NCBI GenBank assembly: GCA_965223435.1
Contig: CBDCWQ010000023.1
Coordinates: forward strand, 1,736,001-1,800,000
DNA: 64,000 nt
Origin: CBDCWQ01 sp965223435
GTDB taxonomy: Bacteria; Myxococcota; Kuafuiibacteriia; Kuafuiibacteriales; Kuafuiibacteriaceae
Reading direction: 5' to 3'
Shown here one piece after another: positions 9,077 through 17,759 of the stretch (positions within the stretch are counted from its first letter, which is position 1; the number at the start of each line of letters is the position of its first letter). The notes beneath the pieces are model-generated. The model was not told the origin of the DNA. It was given only the letters and a program-made list of their open reading frames with translations, and did no database searches. The position numbers were made by a program, and so were the translations under genes.

Positions 9077-10921
9077 ATGAGCGGTTCTGGGTCTTCGGGT
9101 GGGGGTAAAAAACCCGATCACGCCTCCATGAGCATCGACCCACTCATCGGTCGGGTTTTACTCGATCGATACGAGGTGCTGGAGCGCATCGGCTCTGGGG
9201 GCATGGGCGCGGTTTACGTCGCCAAGCAGCGCGCGGTCGAACGGCAGGTAGGGCTCAAGGTCCTGAGGACCGACCTGATGAGCAATAAGCACGTCCGCGA
9301 ACGCTTTCGGCGCGAGGCGGAGATTATTGCGAAGCTCCGGCACCCGAACACGATTCAGCTGTTCGATTACGGAGAGACCGAGGATGGTCTGGCGGTGATG
9401 GTCATGGAGCTCCTGGTCGGCGAGCCCCTGGATCAATACCTCCGAATCCATGGTTCGTTGTCGCTCGAAGAAACACTGGTCGTTGGGGAGGAGATCGCGG
9501 GTTCGCTCGCTGAGGCGCACCTTTACGGGATGGTGCACCGAGACCTCAAACCCGCGAACATTTTCTTGGTGGAGGTTGCCGGGAAGAAACACGCCAAAGT
9601 GCTGGATTTCGGAATCGCCCGAATGCTCGACGAAGAGTCGACCCGCATCACCTCGACCGGCCAGATCTTCGGAACCCCCCGCTACATGTCTCCCGAACAA
9701 GCGATGTCCACGGCGGACGTGGATGCCCGCTCCGACCTGTATTCGCTTGGATTGATTCTTTACGAGTGCCTCGTTGGACAGCCGCCGTTTGTAGCGAGCA
9801 CATCCATCCAATATCTCAGCGCCCATTCCACCAGTCCGCCTCCGATGTTGCGAGAGCAATGCCCCGGTGCGCCGGGTGCACTCGAAGAATTGGTGGATGC
9901 GTGTTTGGCCAAAGACCTCGAAGACCGGCCAGAGAGCGCGGACGCGGTCGCGGCGTGTTTGGCGTCCATTCGAGGCTCGGTGGTGCATTCGGGCAAGCAG
10001 GACACCCACATTGCGGTTCCAGGTCGCGGTAGAAACAAAGGGACAGGCGGGGTCACGGTGGGGACTCAGTTTGGCACCGGGACGTCTACGGTGCTCGAGG
10101 GGGCTGAGCCCGCGCAAAGGCCCGCTCCCAAGACGTCGGCTATCGTACTCATCTTGGCTGCGGGGGTTTTACTGGGCGTGGCCGGTTTTGTGGCCAAGGT
10201 GGCTTGGTTTACCGGCGAAGTGGAGCTCACATCGCGTGTGGATGCGGAAGTGTCCCCTTTCACGGAGGTGGATGCGGGCCAAGACAAGGCGGCGGTCGTT
10301 CTAGTGGACGATGTGGGCGGGACGCCCGACATCGACAAGGGCGATGCTGGTTTTGTTGACACGGTGGCCGAACCGGACGCGAGCGATGCTGGTCTTGTTG
10401 ACACGGGAGCCGAACCGGACGCGAGCGATGCTGCCGTGGGGTCCGCCATCGCAGCCGTGGATGCAGGAGACGCAGGAGACACGGGGGTTGCGGATGCAGC
10501 GACAAAGAAAAGAATCAACAAGCCTCGAACCGCCCGCAAACCCAAAAAAGGCAAGGGGCGCTCCAGCCGAAAGCCCTCGCGAAAACCGGGGGTGAAACAG
10601 CCGGTGGGAACGGGGGCTACGACGGGTCCGCGGTCGTTTATTGTCGACGATGTCGTTGAGGACGAAGCGGCGGCGCTCTTGAGCGTCGCCAAAAAGTGCA
10701 AGACGTCCATCTACCGAGGCCTGGCCCGGCTCACGACTAAGGGTTGTCCACCGGGTTGCGCCATTGTGATCGAGGACCAGTGCGCCGGAGTCACACCGGC
10801 GGAGGCTAGGGCTATCCCTCCCGGGCGCCGCAGGGTGACTGTCGTTTGCAAAGAGACCGTTCAACGCGACGGACACCTGCGATTTCAGGCGGATAAGACA
10901 TCTTTCTTTCGCTGCCGGTAG
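9077..10921 (+). CDS. Membrane-anchored Hanks-type serine/threonine protein kinase
   Basis: A 614-residue protein from ATG 9077. The kinase domain spans about 32-295: glycine loop IGSGGMGAVY at 38-47, ATP-binding Lys61, catalytic HRDLKPAN with Asp156, DFG at 177-179 and MSPEQA in the activation region. All catalytic residues are present, so it should be active. After a Ser/Thr-rich linker, one membrane segment (IVLILAAGVLLGVAGFVAKV, about 355-380) leads to an exterior Asp/Ala-rich stretch encoded partly by a 42-bp tandem duplication. A Lys/Arg-rich stretch (KPRKAR-like, about 475-515) and a Cys-containing C-terminal domain follow. The layout is a cytoplasmic kinase with an extracytoplasmic sensor. 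Partner phosphatase candidates include the PP2C gene at 1.7 kb. Confidence 0.93.
   Translation: MSGSGSSGGGKKPDHASMSIDPLIGRVLLDRYEVLERIGSGGMGAVYVAKQRAVERQVGLKVLRTDLMSNKHVRERFRREAEIIAKLRHPNTIQLFDYGETEDGLAVMVMELLVGEPLDQYLRIHGSLSLEETLVVGEEIAGSLAEAHLYGMVHRDLKPANIFLVEVAGKKHAKVLDFGIARMLDEESTRITSTGQIFGTPRYMSPEQAMSTADVDARSDLYSLGLILYECLVGQPPFVASTSIQYLSAHSTSPPPMLREQCPGAPGALEELVDACLAKDLEDRPESADAVAACLASIRGSVVHSGKQDTHIAVPGRGRNKGTGGVTVGTQFGTGTSTVLEGAEPAQRPAPKTSAIVLILAAGVLLGVAGFVAKVAWFTGEVELTSRVDAEVSPFTEVDAGQDKAAVVLVDDVGGTPDIDKGDAGFVDTVAEPDASDAGLVDTGAEPDASDAAVGSAIAAVDAGDAGDTGVADAATKKRINKPRTARKPKKGKGRSSRKPSRKPGVKQPVGTGATTGPRSFIVDDVVEDEAAALLSVAKKCKTSIYRGLARLTTKGCPPGCAIVIEDQCAGVTPAEARAIPPGRRRVTVVCKETVQRDGHLRFQADKTSFFRCR
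10343..10426 (+). repeat. 42-bp tandem duplication inside the Ser/Thr kinase gene
   Basis: Two consecutive 42-bp units (10343-10384 and 10385-10426) begin GATGCTGGT and encode DAGFVDTVAEPDAS and DAGLVDTGAEPDAS. A third unit starts at 10427 but diverges after GATGCT. Whole codons repeat, so the reading frame is kept and the number of acidic repeats may vary between strains. Confidence 0.85.
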
Positions 10922-11066
10922 TGCGCGCGGATGGCGCGTGTGGTCACGAAAATGAAAGGGGTTTTCCGTGATTTTATCCCTCGCGACATCGGAAGCTGAG
11001 GTCTTGAAAGATCCCCATGGCAGGGTTAGGTCCGACGTGGTACGTTGCTGTAGCTAGGCGCGCGAC

Positions 11067-11405
11067 ATGTCGGGCGTCGTCTCAGACACCATGAGCATAT
11101 CGGGAAAGCCAACGGAAGACACAAATACCCTCCGGGGAGAATACGTTGGCGATCGCCAACGGGCCATGGCTTTACAGCTTGCACGTGAAGCTGAAGAACA
11201 AAAACGAGAGCAAATCCAAGCGCGGGAAGCTCCGCCCCCAGAAGTTGTCCCTCGCGAATCCTCCAAGACGGTTCGCGGCAAACGGCAAAAGCGTTTGAAC
11301 GTTCCGAAGGTCACGCTGAGCGTGCTCGAAGCGGGTCGCTATCGGGAGGTGTCTGAGGTTCTGGCCCATGGTGCGGCCATCTTGCGCCGTTTTCAAAGGG
11401 AGTGA
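11067..11405 (+). CDS. Small basic protein of unknown function
   Basis: A 112-residue cytoplasmic protein from ATG 11067. A Glu/Lys/Gln-rich helix (REAEEQKREQIQAREA) is followed by a Pro-rich turn, a basic cluster (KTVRGKRQKRLNVPK) and a short C-terminal segment (TLSVLEAGRYREVSEVLAHG). It has no signal peptide or membrane segment, and I recognise no family. The stop is 3 bases from the start of the next gene, whose ribosome-binding site lies inside this gene, so the pair is very likely one operon. Position between prkA and the DUF444 gene is the only functional hint. Confidence 0.6.
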   Translation: MSGVVSDTMSISGKPTEDTNTLRGEYVGDRQRAMALQLAREAEEQKREQIQAREAPPPEVVPRESSKTVRGKRQKRLNVPKVTLSVLEAGRYREVSEVLAHGAAILRRFQRE

Positions 11406-11408
11406 CGG

Positions 11409-11894
11409 ATGCCCATCGACGTGCAGCAAACACCAAAGAGGCCGGGGACCCATGAGGTTCAACGTCTGCTGATGGATGCAGAGATGGCACCGAGCTATGA
11501 TCTTGCGTTGAAGCGGGTGACCGAGGCCGTGCTCACACAGCTATTGGGTGCAATGAAACATGCTCGAACCCGGCTTCGACCGAAGGAGATCGGGAAGCCA
11601 GACAAGTACATCGAAGCGCTGTCGGCCATCGGGCTCGACCAATTGTTGGTCGAAGGTTGGTGCCGAGGCAAAATCACCTACCGACAGGTCGATCAGCACG
11701 TCAATCGCCTCCGGGAGGCGATTCAGGCCCGGACACTGACTCCGAGCGCAATCAAGCTTGGAATTTTGGCCTTCGACGGGACAGCCCAGAGGCTGGCCTC
11801 GGTGTCGGCTGAAGCCGGGGGCTTCGAGTACCCCCTCGAACGCAATCAGGCCCGAGATTCCTTAGTGACCTTCGCCCGCGCACTTCACCGCTGA
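11409..11894 (+). CDS. Unknown 161-residue protein, coupled to the preceding gene
   Basis: Starts at ATG 11409 with AAAGGGAG at 11395-11402. The predicted product is mostly helical (SYDLALKRVTEAVLTQLLGAM, then LDQLLVEGWCRGKITYRQVDQHVNRLREA), soluble and without export signals. No known domain is recognised. The KITYRQVDQHVNRL stretch looks amphipathic and might mediate protein or nucleic-acid contact; this is speculative. A 9-bp inverted repeat begins 14 bases after its stop. Confidence 0.6.
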   Translation: MPIDVQQTPKRPGTHEVQRLLMDAEMAPSYDLALKRVTEAVLTQLLGAMKHARTRLRPKEIGKPDKYIEALSAIGLDQLLVEGWCRGKITYRQVDQHVNRLREAIQARTLTPSAIKLGILAFDGTAQRLASVSAEAGGFEYPLERNQARDSLVTFARALHR

Positions 11895-12205
11895 GACCTT
11901 CTGCCAGCCGGCTTCGGTTTCGACCACCGTGGGGCAATCGAAGCCGGTTGGATGCCACCGGTCGCTCTTCTCGACCAGATCCACCGTCCGGCCTTCGTGA
12001 GCAGGAGACAAGGCGAGGTTGTCCGTGCAATGACAGCTATTTATCGATGTTGAGCCGAGCGGTCAGCCCTCCCGGGCGCGGAGGGTCTCGACTGGGTGCC
12101 GCGGGGGCCTCCGGACCACGAAACGTCGACAAAGTTCCAAGGTGGGGTTTTCTGAGCGCCCGGGTGGGTCGCGATTTTTGGCGTGGCGTACTAGGCTCTT
12201 AGACA
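11895..12205. other. 311-bp intergenic region upstream of the DUF444 gene
   Basis: No gene is seen. CCGGCTTCG at 11908-11916 and CGAAGCCGG at 11939-11947 form a 9-bp perfect inverted repeat with a 22-nt spacer, perhaps a weak terminator for the two small genes although no T-tract follows. The rest should contain the DUF444 promoter, but no -35/-10 pair is convincing. Confidence 0.45.
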
Positions 12206-13321
12206 ATGAGCCTCAAGATCGACACTGATCACGGCCGCTTCAAGTCGATCGTGCGCGGCAAGATAAAGCAGAACCTCAAGAAGTACATCCAAAAGGGTGA
12301 AATGATTGGAAAACAGGGTAAAGACCTGGTTTCCATCCCGGTCCCGTCCATCGAGCTTCCCCGCTTTCGCTTCGGCCACAAAGACACCGGCGGCACGGGG
12401 CAGGGCGAAGGGGACGTGGGCGATGTTCTTCAGCCCGGTCAAGTCGAACCTGGGGAGGGCGCGGGTGCAGGAGAGACGCCCGGCGAGCATATGCTGGAGG
12501 TCGACGTCAGCATGGAAGAGCTTGCGGAAATGCTGGGTGAGGAGCTCAGGCTCCCGCGCATTGAGCCCAAGGGCAAAGAGCAGATCGAAAACGTCAAATA
12601 TCGCTACACCGGCATCAATACCGCAGGGCCCGAGTCTTTGCGCCATTTCAAGCGCACCTACAAGCAGGCACTCAAACGCACCATCGCATCCGGCAACTAT
12701 GACCCCAAAAATCCCGTGGTCATTCCCAACCGCCAAGACAGTCGTTACCGAACCTGGAAAGAAGTGGTTGAGCCTCAGGCGAACGCAGTGATCATCTACA
12801 TGATGGATGTGTCCGGCTCGATGGGGGACGAGCAAAAAGAGATCGTGCGGATTGAATCGTTTTGGATCGATACCTGGCTCCGTTCGCAATACAAAGGCAT
12901 CGAAGCGCGGTACATCATCCACGACGCCATGGCCAAAGAAGTGGACCGTGACACGTTCTTTCATACCAGAGAGTCGGGCGGGACGATGATTTCTTCGGCC
13001 TACAAGCTCTGTTGGAAACTCATCGAGGATGACTATCCCCCGTCGCAGTGGAACATCTACCCCTTCCATTTTTCTGATGGGGACAACTGGTCGGCCGACG
13101 ACACCTCTCAGTGCATTGCGCTTCTTCGCGAACACCTTCTTGGTGCGGTGAATATGTTTTGTTACGGCCAGGTGGAGTCTCCTTACGGATCCGGGCAGTT
13201 CATCAAGGATCTCAAGGAGTCGTTTCCCCCGGGTGAAGATGCGTCGGTGGTCACCAGCGAAATCAAGGACAAAGAGGCCATTTATGCCTCCATCAAAGAC
13301 TTTTTGGGCGAGGGCCGCTGA
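12206..13321 (+). CDS. DUF444 (YeaH/YhbH) family protein with VWA-like domain
   Basis: A 371-residue protein of the family usually encoded with prkA. The N-terminus (FKSIVRGKIKQNLKKYI, then VSIPVPSIELPRF) is diagnostic. The central part contains a Gly/Glu-rich linker, and the C-terminal VWA-like region has YMMDVSGSMGDEQKE (a MIDAS DxSxS motif), followed by ESGGTMISSAYKL and PFHFSDGDNWSADD. It probably works with PrkA in a starvation or nitrogen-stress response, as inferred from YeaG/YeaH in Escherichia coli. It lies 3.6 kb from prkA with a kinase and two unknown genes between. No clear ribosome-binding site precedes the ATG. Confidence 0.92.
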   Translation: MSLKIDTDHGRFKSIVRGKIKQNLKKYIQKGEMIGKQGKDLVSIPVPSIELPRFRFGHKDTGGTGQGEGDVGDVLQPGQVEPGEGAGAGETPGEHMLEVDVSMEELAEMLGEELRLPRIEPKGKEQIENVKYRYTGINTAGPESLRHFKRTYKQALKRTIASGNYDPKNPVVIPNRQDSRYRTWKEVVEPQANAVIIYMMDVSGSMGDEQKEIVRIESFWIDTWLRSQYKGIEARYIIHDAMAKEVDRDTFFHTRESGGTMISSAYKLCWKLIEDDYPPSQWNIYPFHFSDGDNWSADDTSQCIALLREHLLGAVNMFCYGQVESPYGSGQFIKDLKESFPPGEDASVVTSEIKDKEAIYASIKDFLGEGR

Positions 13322-13330
13322 GCCAACAGA

Positions 13331-14413
13331 TCATACTCGAACGGCCGTCACTTTTTGGCCTTTGCGCAGTTTCAAGCGTTTGTGAGCGTCTTTGGGCAGC
13401 TTGAGGAGGCGACCAGAGGCTTCTGCTGGGCTGACGGTGGCGCAGAAATTCGTGGGTCCTTGGCGATGGGCGACCCCCACCAGGTAGGACGAGTCGGCGC
13501 TCTCGAGTGTGGTGTTGGACGTTGCGTAGGACAGGGTGTCTCGAATCAGCGAAATTCGGGAGACCGGGGCCTGAAAGTGGGGACCACCATCGAAGGGGTC
13601 GATGCGATGTGAATACCGAAAGCCGATGCGCTCAAGCATCCGTTTTACGCCTAATGCTTCGTTGCCGACTTGCCCGATCAAACTTCGAACATCTTTGGGA
13701 AGCAGCGATACTTGCAGTGGTGTTTGGGGAAAAAGCGAGATGATAAACTCTTTGTTCGAGCTCGAAAGTTTGTCGGCTTCCTGATAGGTGAGGCCAGTGA
13801 ATTGTTTTCCAAGGTGCTCCCACAAAAGGGATCGCCCGTCCCGAAGCAATGGTGGCATGAGTTCTGCGAGAACCTCCTCGCGGAATCGTTTGGGAAACAT
13901 CGCCATAAACAGAAAACGTGCGTAGGATAGAGGCTTGCCGATGCCGCGCCCTCGAAAACGGGGGTGCACAACCAGGGACCCAATTTCGGTGGGGCCGCGG
14001 TAGTTGAAGCCCAGTCTCAAAGTGAGGTGACGAAAGTGACGATCCAGGGTGATCGAATAGCGTTCGTCTTTGATGACATCGAAGTAGATGTGGGGCGCGT
14101 TGGGGTGGCCGTGTTGCGCGAAAACCATGGAGGCTCCAGCAAGGATTTGCTTCGGCCCCCAAAGGGCCACAAAGAGGTACGCGCGTTGAAAAACCGGCAA
14201 CGTCCCTCGAAAGCTCGCGCGGGAGCGCCGAAGAATCTTGAGGAGCGCACCCTTGTTATAAGGAAAATTGACCGAGTTCAGGTGTCGTGAAAGCCGGTGG
14301 AGGTCATCGAGATCTCGGGGGCGCGCTTCTCGAATGAGCAGGGGGCCTTCGCCTTGCGGGGGTTGCTTTTGCGGAGCAGAAGCCAGGGGCTTACGGATCT
14401 TCCGGGCGGCCAT
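13331..14413 (-). CDS. Arginine/ornithine N-succinyltransferase-like acyltransferase (AstA family)
   Basis: A 360-residue GNAT-fold acyltransferase resembling AstA, which transfers succinyl from succinyl-CoA to arginine in the AST pathway. Family blocks include IREARPRDLDDLHRLSR at the start, EIGSLVVHPRFRGRGIGK (acyl-CoA loop), RFLFMAMFPKRF, EHLGKQFTGLTYQEAD and a C-terminal FDGGPHF. No other ast genes (astB-E) are in the window, so it may act alone or on another substrate. It converges with the DUF444 gene, 9 bp apart. I used ATG 14413; a GTG three codons upstream is possible. Confidence 0.85.
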   Translation of the reverse strand: MAARKIRKPLASAPQKQPPQGEGPLLIREARPRDLDDLHRLSRHLNSVNFPYNKGALLKILRRSRASFRGTLPVFQRAYLFVALWGPKQILAGASMVFAQHGHPNAPHIYFDVIKDERYSITLDRHFRHLTLRLGFNYRGPTEIGSLVVHPRFRGRGIGKPLSYARFLFMAMFPKRFREEVLAELMPPLLRDGRSLLWEHLGKQFTGLTYQEADKLSSSNKEFIISLFPQTPLQVSLLPKDVRSLIGQVGNEALGVKRMLERIGFRYSHRIDPFDGGPHFQAPVSRISLIRDTLSYATSNTTLESADSSYLVGVAHRQGPTNFCATVSPAEASGRLLKLPKDAHKRLKLRKGQKVTAVRV

Positions 14414-14542
14414 CGGGGGCACACCCTAGTACGGACGGCAACAAATCTCGACCCACGGTTGATGCGATATCCGCCACTAGATCCGGGGCGCACCAGCATG
14501 GATCCGCACACGCTTGCGTCCCGTGGGTGAGCGGAGGAAAAC

Positions 14543-14586
14543 GGGTGCCGAATTCACTTCGGACCGGGCCCTGTCAGGCCGAACCA
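14543..14586. repeat. Short dispersed repeat, copy 2 (pairs with 8759-8801)
   Basis: Shares 36 of 43 aligned positions with 8759-8801. The hairpin arms CCGAA and TTCGG are kept although the loop differs (TTCAC here), which suggests that pairing rather than exact sequence matters. It lies about 60 bp from the larger palindromic element. Confidence 0.45.
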
Positions 14587-14643
14587 GCGTTCGGTGGGGC
14601 CCGCGATTCGTGGGGCACAAGGTCGACGCAAATGAGCCGTGGG

Positions 14644-14791
14644 TTTGGCCGAATCGCACAGGTACGAGGCCTTGTGCGAGGTACAGCCGGACCCGAAGAG
14701 CCTGGGCCGTGCACACGGAAGGATGTGCGCCGGCGGCGCCGGGCCCAAGCCCGCATGGTGCTTGGATCTGAACTTGTGCGTTCCGGTTGAG
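14644..14791 (-). repeat. 148-bp palindromic dispersed element, copy 1
   Basis: Read on the minus strand this segment aligns without gaps to 60410-60557, with 108 of 148 positions identical by hand count. Shared blocks include AACGCA-AAGT near one end, a central CTTCCGTGT and TGTGCG near the other end. The copy is more diverged than the other at its outer ends. It overlaps the open frame upstream of glnD and so argues for a glnD start downstream of 14791. Element type unknown; it could be a MITE-like or REP-like sequence. Confidence 0.75.
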
Positions 14792-14824
14792 AAGTGGGAT
14801 GGTGTGGGTGAGGTCAACTGCGTC

Positions 14825-17734
14825 GTGGATGAACCGGTGGATTTGCCAGGGCTTGACGCCCGGGTCCTCGAGCGCGCCAAAGAGATGATGGCGCATAGCC
14901 GTGAGGCTCTGGTGGGTCTCAAAAAAGACCTCGGCCCGACCGATGGGCATCCGTTGACCCATCTGGCGACCCGTGAGCTCGACGCTTTGGTCGCCTTTTT
15001 AGCCCGTTCGGTCCAAAGCGCGCTCGCTGAGACCGACGCGGCTCCTCAACATCTGGACGCGGTCGCGCGCATTGGCATTGTGGCTTTGGGCAGCTACGGG
15101 CGTTTCGAATTTTGCCCTTGTTCTGACGTTGATCTTCTTTTTCTGCTCCCGCGCACTCCGCCTAAAAGTGTGGGTCGTTCTCCATATGAAGCGCACTTCG
15201 TTCGCACCGTCCTCTATGGTCTTTGGGACCTGGGGCTTGAAGTGGGGCACGCCGTCCGGACCGAAGCCGAGTGTTTCGATGTGGCCGCACAAGATCATTC
15301 GGCTTTGACCGCTCTGTTGGACGCCAGGCTTGTGCGCTGGCTCGACCAAGATCGTCACGATGCCGCTTTGGTTTGCGATCCCCGGGCAGGGTTGCGTCGA
15401 CCGGGTGCCTCCCGCATCCCCTCCGGGTTTGATCGGCTTCTTGAGGTTCTCGACCAAAAGCTTTTGGTGGGCGCGGCGGCGAGACGTTTGATCGAAGCCA
15501 AGGTCACCGAAGCCCAAGAACGTCGCGCGCGGTACGGAGACAGCGTGTATCTTCTTGAGCCCAACGTGAAGGAGAGCCTTGGGGGCTTGCGAGAGCTTCA
15601 CACTGCGCGCTGGGTGGCCCGGGCCCGGTGGCACGTTCGTGACCTTGAAGGGCTCCTTCAGCATGGTCTCCTTTGGCCTCAAGACAAAAGAGCCATCGAG
15701 CGCGCATACGGCTTTTTGCTTCGGGTTCGTTGTGAGCTTCACCTCCTTTCTGGGCGGCGCCAGGATATCCTCGGCTTCGAATATCAGGAGCCCATTGCGC
15801 GAAACCTCGGCTACCTTTCCTCAGATGAAACACAAAGGTCGGCTTGTGAGCATGGCGTCGAGCGCTTGATGCGTGCGTATTACTTCCATGCTCGGCAGCT
15901 TCGGGTGCGAGGCGAAGCGGTGGTCGAGCGCGCGATGGCTGGTCCCGACCGCGAAAAGAAGGAGAAACACTCGGGCTTGGAAGGCTTCAGTCTTTGTGGC
16001 GGTGCACTCAGGGCTCGCGGAAAAACACAGTTTCAGCAAGATCCCAGCGCCATGATTCGGATTTTCCGCGTGGCGCAGGAAGAAGGGGTTCGCATCGAAG
16101 CGGACACCAAAAAATGGATTGCGGAATCGCTGGCGCTGGTCGACAGGCAGGTGCGCCGGTCGAAGCCGGCCGTCTCAGACTTCCTGGCGCTTTTGCAAGA
16201 TCCACAGGCGGATGGGACCGTAGTGGAAGCCATGCATGAGCTTGGTGCCTTCCGAAGAATGATTCCTGAGTTTCTGAGAATCACCGCACGCTGGCAATAC
16301 TCCTTGTATCACGTGTACACCGTAGACGTTCACTCGTTGGTGGTATTCAAGAACCTGAAACGCTTACAGCTTGGTGATTTTCAGAAAGAGCAGCCCGAGC
16401 TCACCCAGACGATGAGGGGCCTCCCTCGGCCCTTGGTGTTGTACATGGCGGGCTTACTGCATGATGTGGGCAAAGGCTGGCCGCGGGACGACCACAGTGT
16501 GCGGGGCGGTCTTGTTGCCCGAGCCGTGGGCGAAAGGTTCGAAGTTGCCGGTCTTCCGGTTTGGGGCCCCGTCGAGACCCAAGATCTGGTGTGGCTGGTT
16601 GAGAATCATCTTTTGTTGTCCGACACGGCCCAGCGAAGGGATATTTCGGACGAAGATCTGCTCTTGGGGCTTTGGGCCGAACTGGGTTCAGAACAGAGAC
16701 TCAGCATGCTTCATGTTTTGACGTTCGCTGATATGCGGGGCACGAGCCCCAAGGTGTGGACCGATTGGAAGGGCGCGCTTCTTCGTGAGCTCAGCGAACG
16801 GTTAAAGGTTGTTCTCAGCCGACGAGACGAGGCTCCTTTAAAAAGCGCGGAGTCCCATCTTCGGTTGCTGACCAAGCAGGCGTTTGAGTCGGTTGAACAA
16901 ATCAAGTCTGGGACCTCCTCGAATGTGTCGACGGCGACTGTAGCTGCTTTTACGGCCGCGATGCCCGCCCGTTATCTTTGTCGTTTTTCCCCGCAAACCA
17001 TGCTCGCTCACGTGAAGATGTGGCACACGATGGTGGAGCATGGCGGCATCGCCATCGAGATGCAGCCCATGGAGCCTAAAGGAACGATCCAGGTGACCAT
17101 ACTGTGTGAAGACCGGCCCGGTCTCCTTTCTGTTTTTGCGGGGGTCATGGCTGCATACCAGCTGGACGTTCTTTCCGCTCAAGCCTATACCGCCAAACCG
17201 GACGCTTCGCTGGTTCTCTCCCAGGGCGATGGTGCATCACTGGCCTTGGATGTGCTTCACGTGCAAGATGTGTCTGGTACCGGGACCACAGCCGAATCCC
17301 GATGGGGAGAGATTGGAACTCGGCTCAAAAGAGCGGTGCTTGGCGAGATGGATCTGGAAGCCCTTCTCGACGCGCGGGTGCGCCCAAAGAAGGGCCACGT
17401 TTCAATCAAGCGTCTCGAGGTGAGAACCGAGCTTGCCTTTTTTAACGAAGACAGTCGAGACGAAACGGTTATTGACGTCTTTTGTCAGAACCACTTGGGT
17501 GTTCTGTATACCATTGCGAAGGCTTTGACCGACCAAGCACTGTCCATTAGGCTTGCCAAAATATCAACCCAAGGAGACCGCGTGGCGGACGGTTTTTATG
17601 TCTCCGATGCGGTTAGCCGGCAGAAAATCCTTGACCCCAAAAGACTCGAGCTTATCCGAACCGCAGTCGAACAGGCGATTGCACGGGCCACTGGGGGTTC
17701 GTTTGGACGCAATGCACGTGAGCCGAGGTCTTGA
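14825..17734 (+). CDS. glnD: Bifunctional [protein-PII] uridylyltransferase/uridylyl-removing enzyme GlnD
   Basis: GlnD senses glutamine and uridylylates or deuridylylates the PII protein, controlling nitrogen metabolism. Domains in order: nucleotidyltransferase with LGSYGRFEFCPCSDVDLLFL, GlnD helical region with SLGGLRELH, HD hydrolase with YMAGLLHDVGKGW, and two C-terminal ACT domains (one begins at TILCEDRPGLLSVFAG, the second at VFCQNHLGVLYTIAKAL). The frame is open from 14639, but the first part overlaps a dispersed repeat. With GTG 14825 the GSYGR motif falls near residue 89, as in the E. coli enzyme, so I use that start (969 residues, slightly longer than usual). The start remains uncertain. 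Confidence 0.93.
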   Translation: MDEPVDLPGLDARVLERAKEMMAHSREALVGLKKDLGPTDGHPLTHLATRELDALVAFLARSVQSALAETDAAPQHLDAVARIGIVALGSYGRFEFCPCSDVDLLFLLPRTPPKSVGRSPYEAHFVRTVLYGLWDLGLEVGHAVRTEAECFDVAAQDHSALTALLDARLVRWLDQDRHDAALVCDPRAGLRRPGASRIPSGFDRLLEVLDQKLLVGAAARRLIEAKVTEAQERRARYGDSVYLLEPNVKESLGGLRELHTARWVARARWHVRDLEGLLQHGLLWPQDKRAIERAYGFLLRVRCELHLLSGRRQDILGFEYQEPIARNLGYLSSDETQRSACEHGVERLMRAYYFHARQLRVRGEAVVERAMAGPDREKKEKHSGLEGFSLCGGALRARGKTQFQQDPSAMIRIFRVAQEEGVRIEADTKKWIAESLALVDRQVRRSKPAVSDFLALLQDPQADGTVVEAMHELGAFRRMIPEFLRITARWQYSLYHVYTVDVHSLVVFKNLKRLQLGDFQKEQPELTQTMRGLPRPLVLYMAGLLHDVGKGWPRDDHSVRGGLVARAVGERFEVAGLPVWGPVETQDLVWLVENHLLLSDTAQRRDISDEDLLLGLWAELGSEQRLSMLHVLTFADMRGTSPKVWTDWKGALLRELSERLKVVLSRRDEAPLKSAESHLRLLTKQAFESVEQIKSGTSSNVSTATVAAFTAAMPARYLCRFSPQTMLAHVKMWHTMVEHGGIAIEMQPMEPKGTIQVTILCEDRPGLLSVFAGVMAAYQLDVLSAQAYTAKPDASLVLSQGDGASLALDVLHVQDVSGTGTTAESRWGEIGTRLKRAVLGEMDLEALLDARVRPKKGHVSIKRLEVRTELAFFNEDSRDETVIDVFCQNHLGVLYTIAKALTDQALSIRLAKISTQGDRVADGFYVSDAVSRQKILDPKRLELIRTAVEQAIARATGGSFGRNAREPRS

Positions 17735-17759
17735 CCTGGAGCGCACTGCAACCGAGGGA

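Larger units (their letters stand above)
14414..14824. other. 411-bp intergenic region carrying two repeats, upstream of glnD
   Basis: Between the divergent AstA-like gene and glnD. It holds the short repeat at 14543-14586 and the palindromic element at 14644-14791. The glnD frame is open through the element, but repeats of this kind elsewhere in the window are non-coding, so I do not treat the upstream frame as protein. Confidence 0.6.

Noticed and set aside
11003..11018. CTTGAAAGATCCCCAT, resembling a heat-shock promoter
   Set aside because: The two elements are only 4 bp apart, far below the required spacing, so it cannot function as an RpoH promoter.
14639..14824. N-terminal extension of glnD from the long open frame
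   Set aside because: Most of it is the dispersed palindromic element, which is non-coding in its other location.
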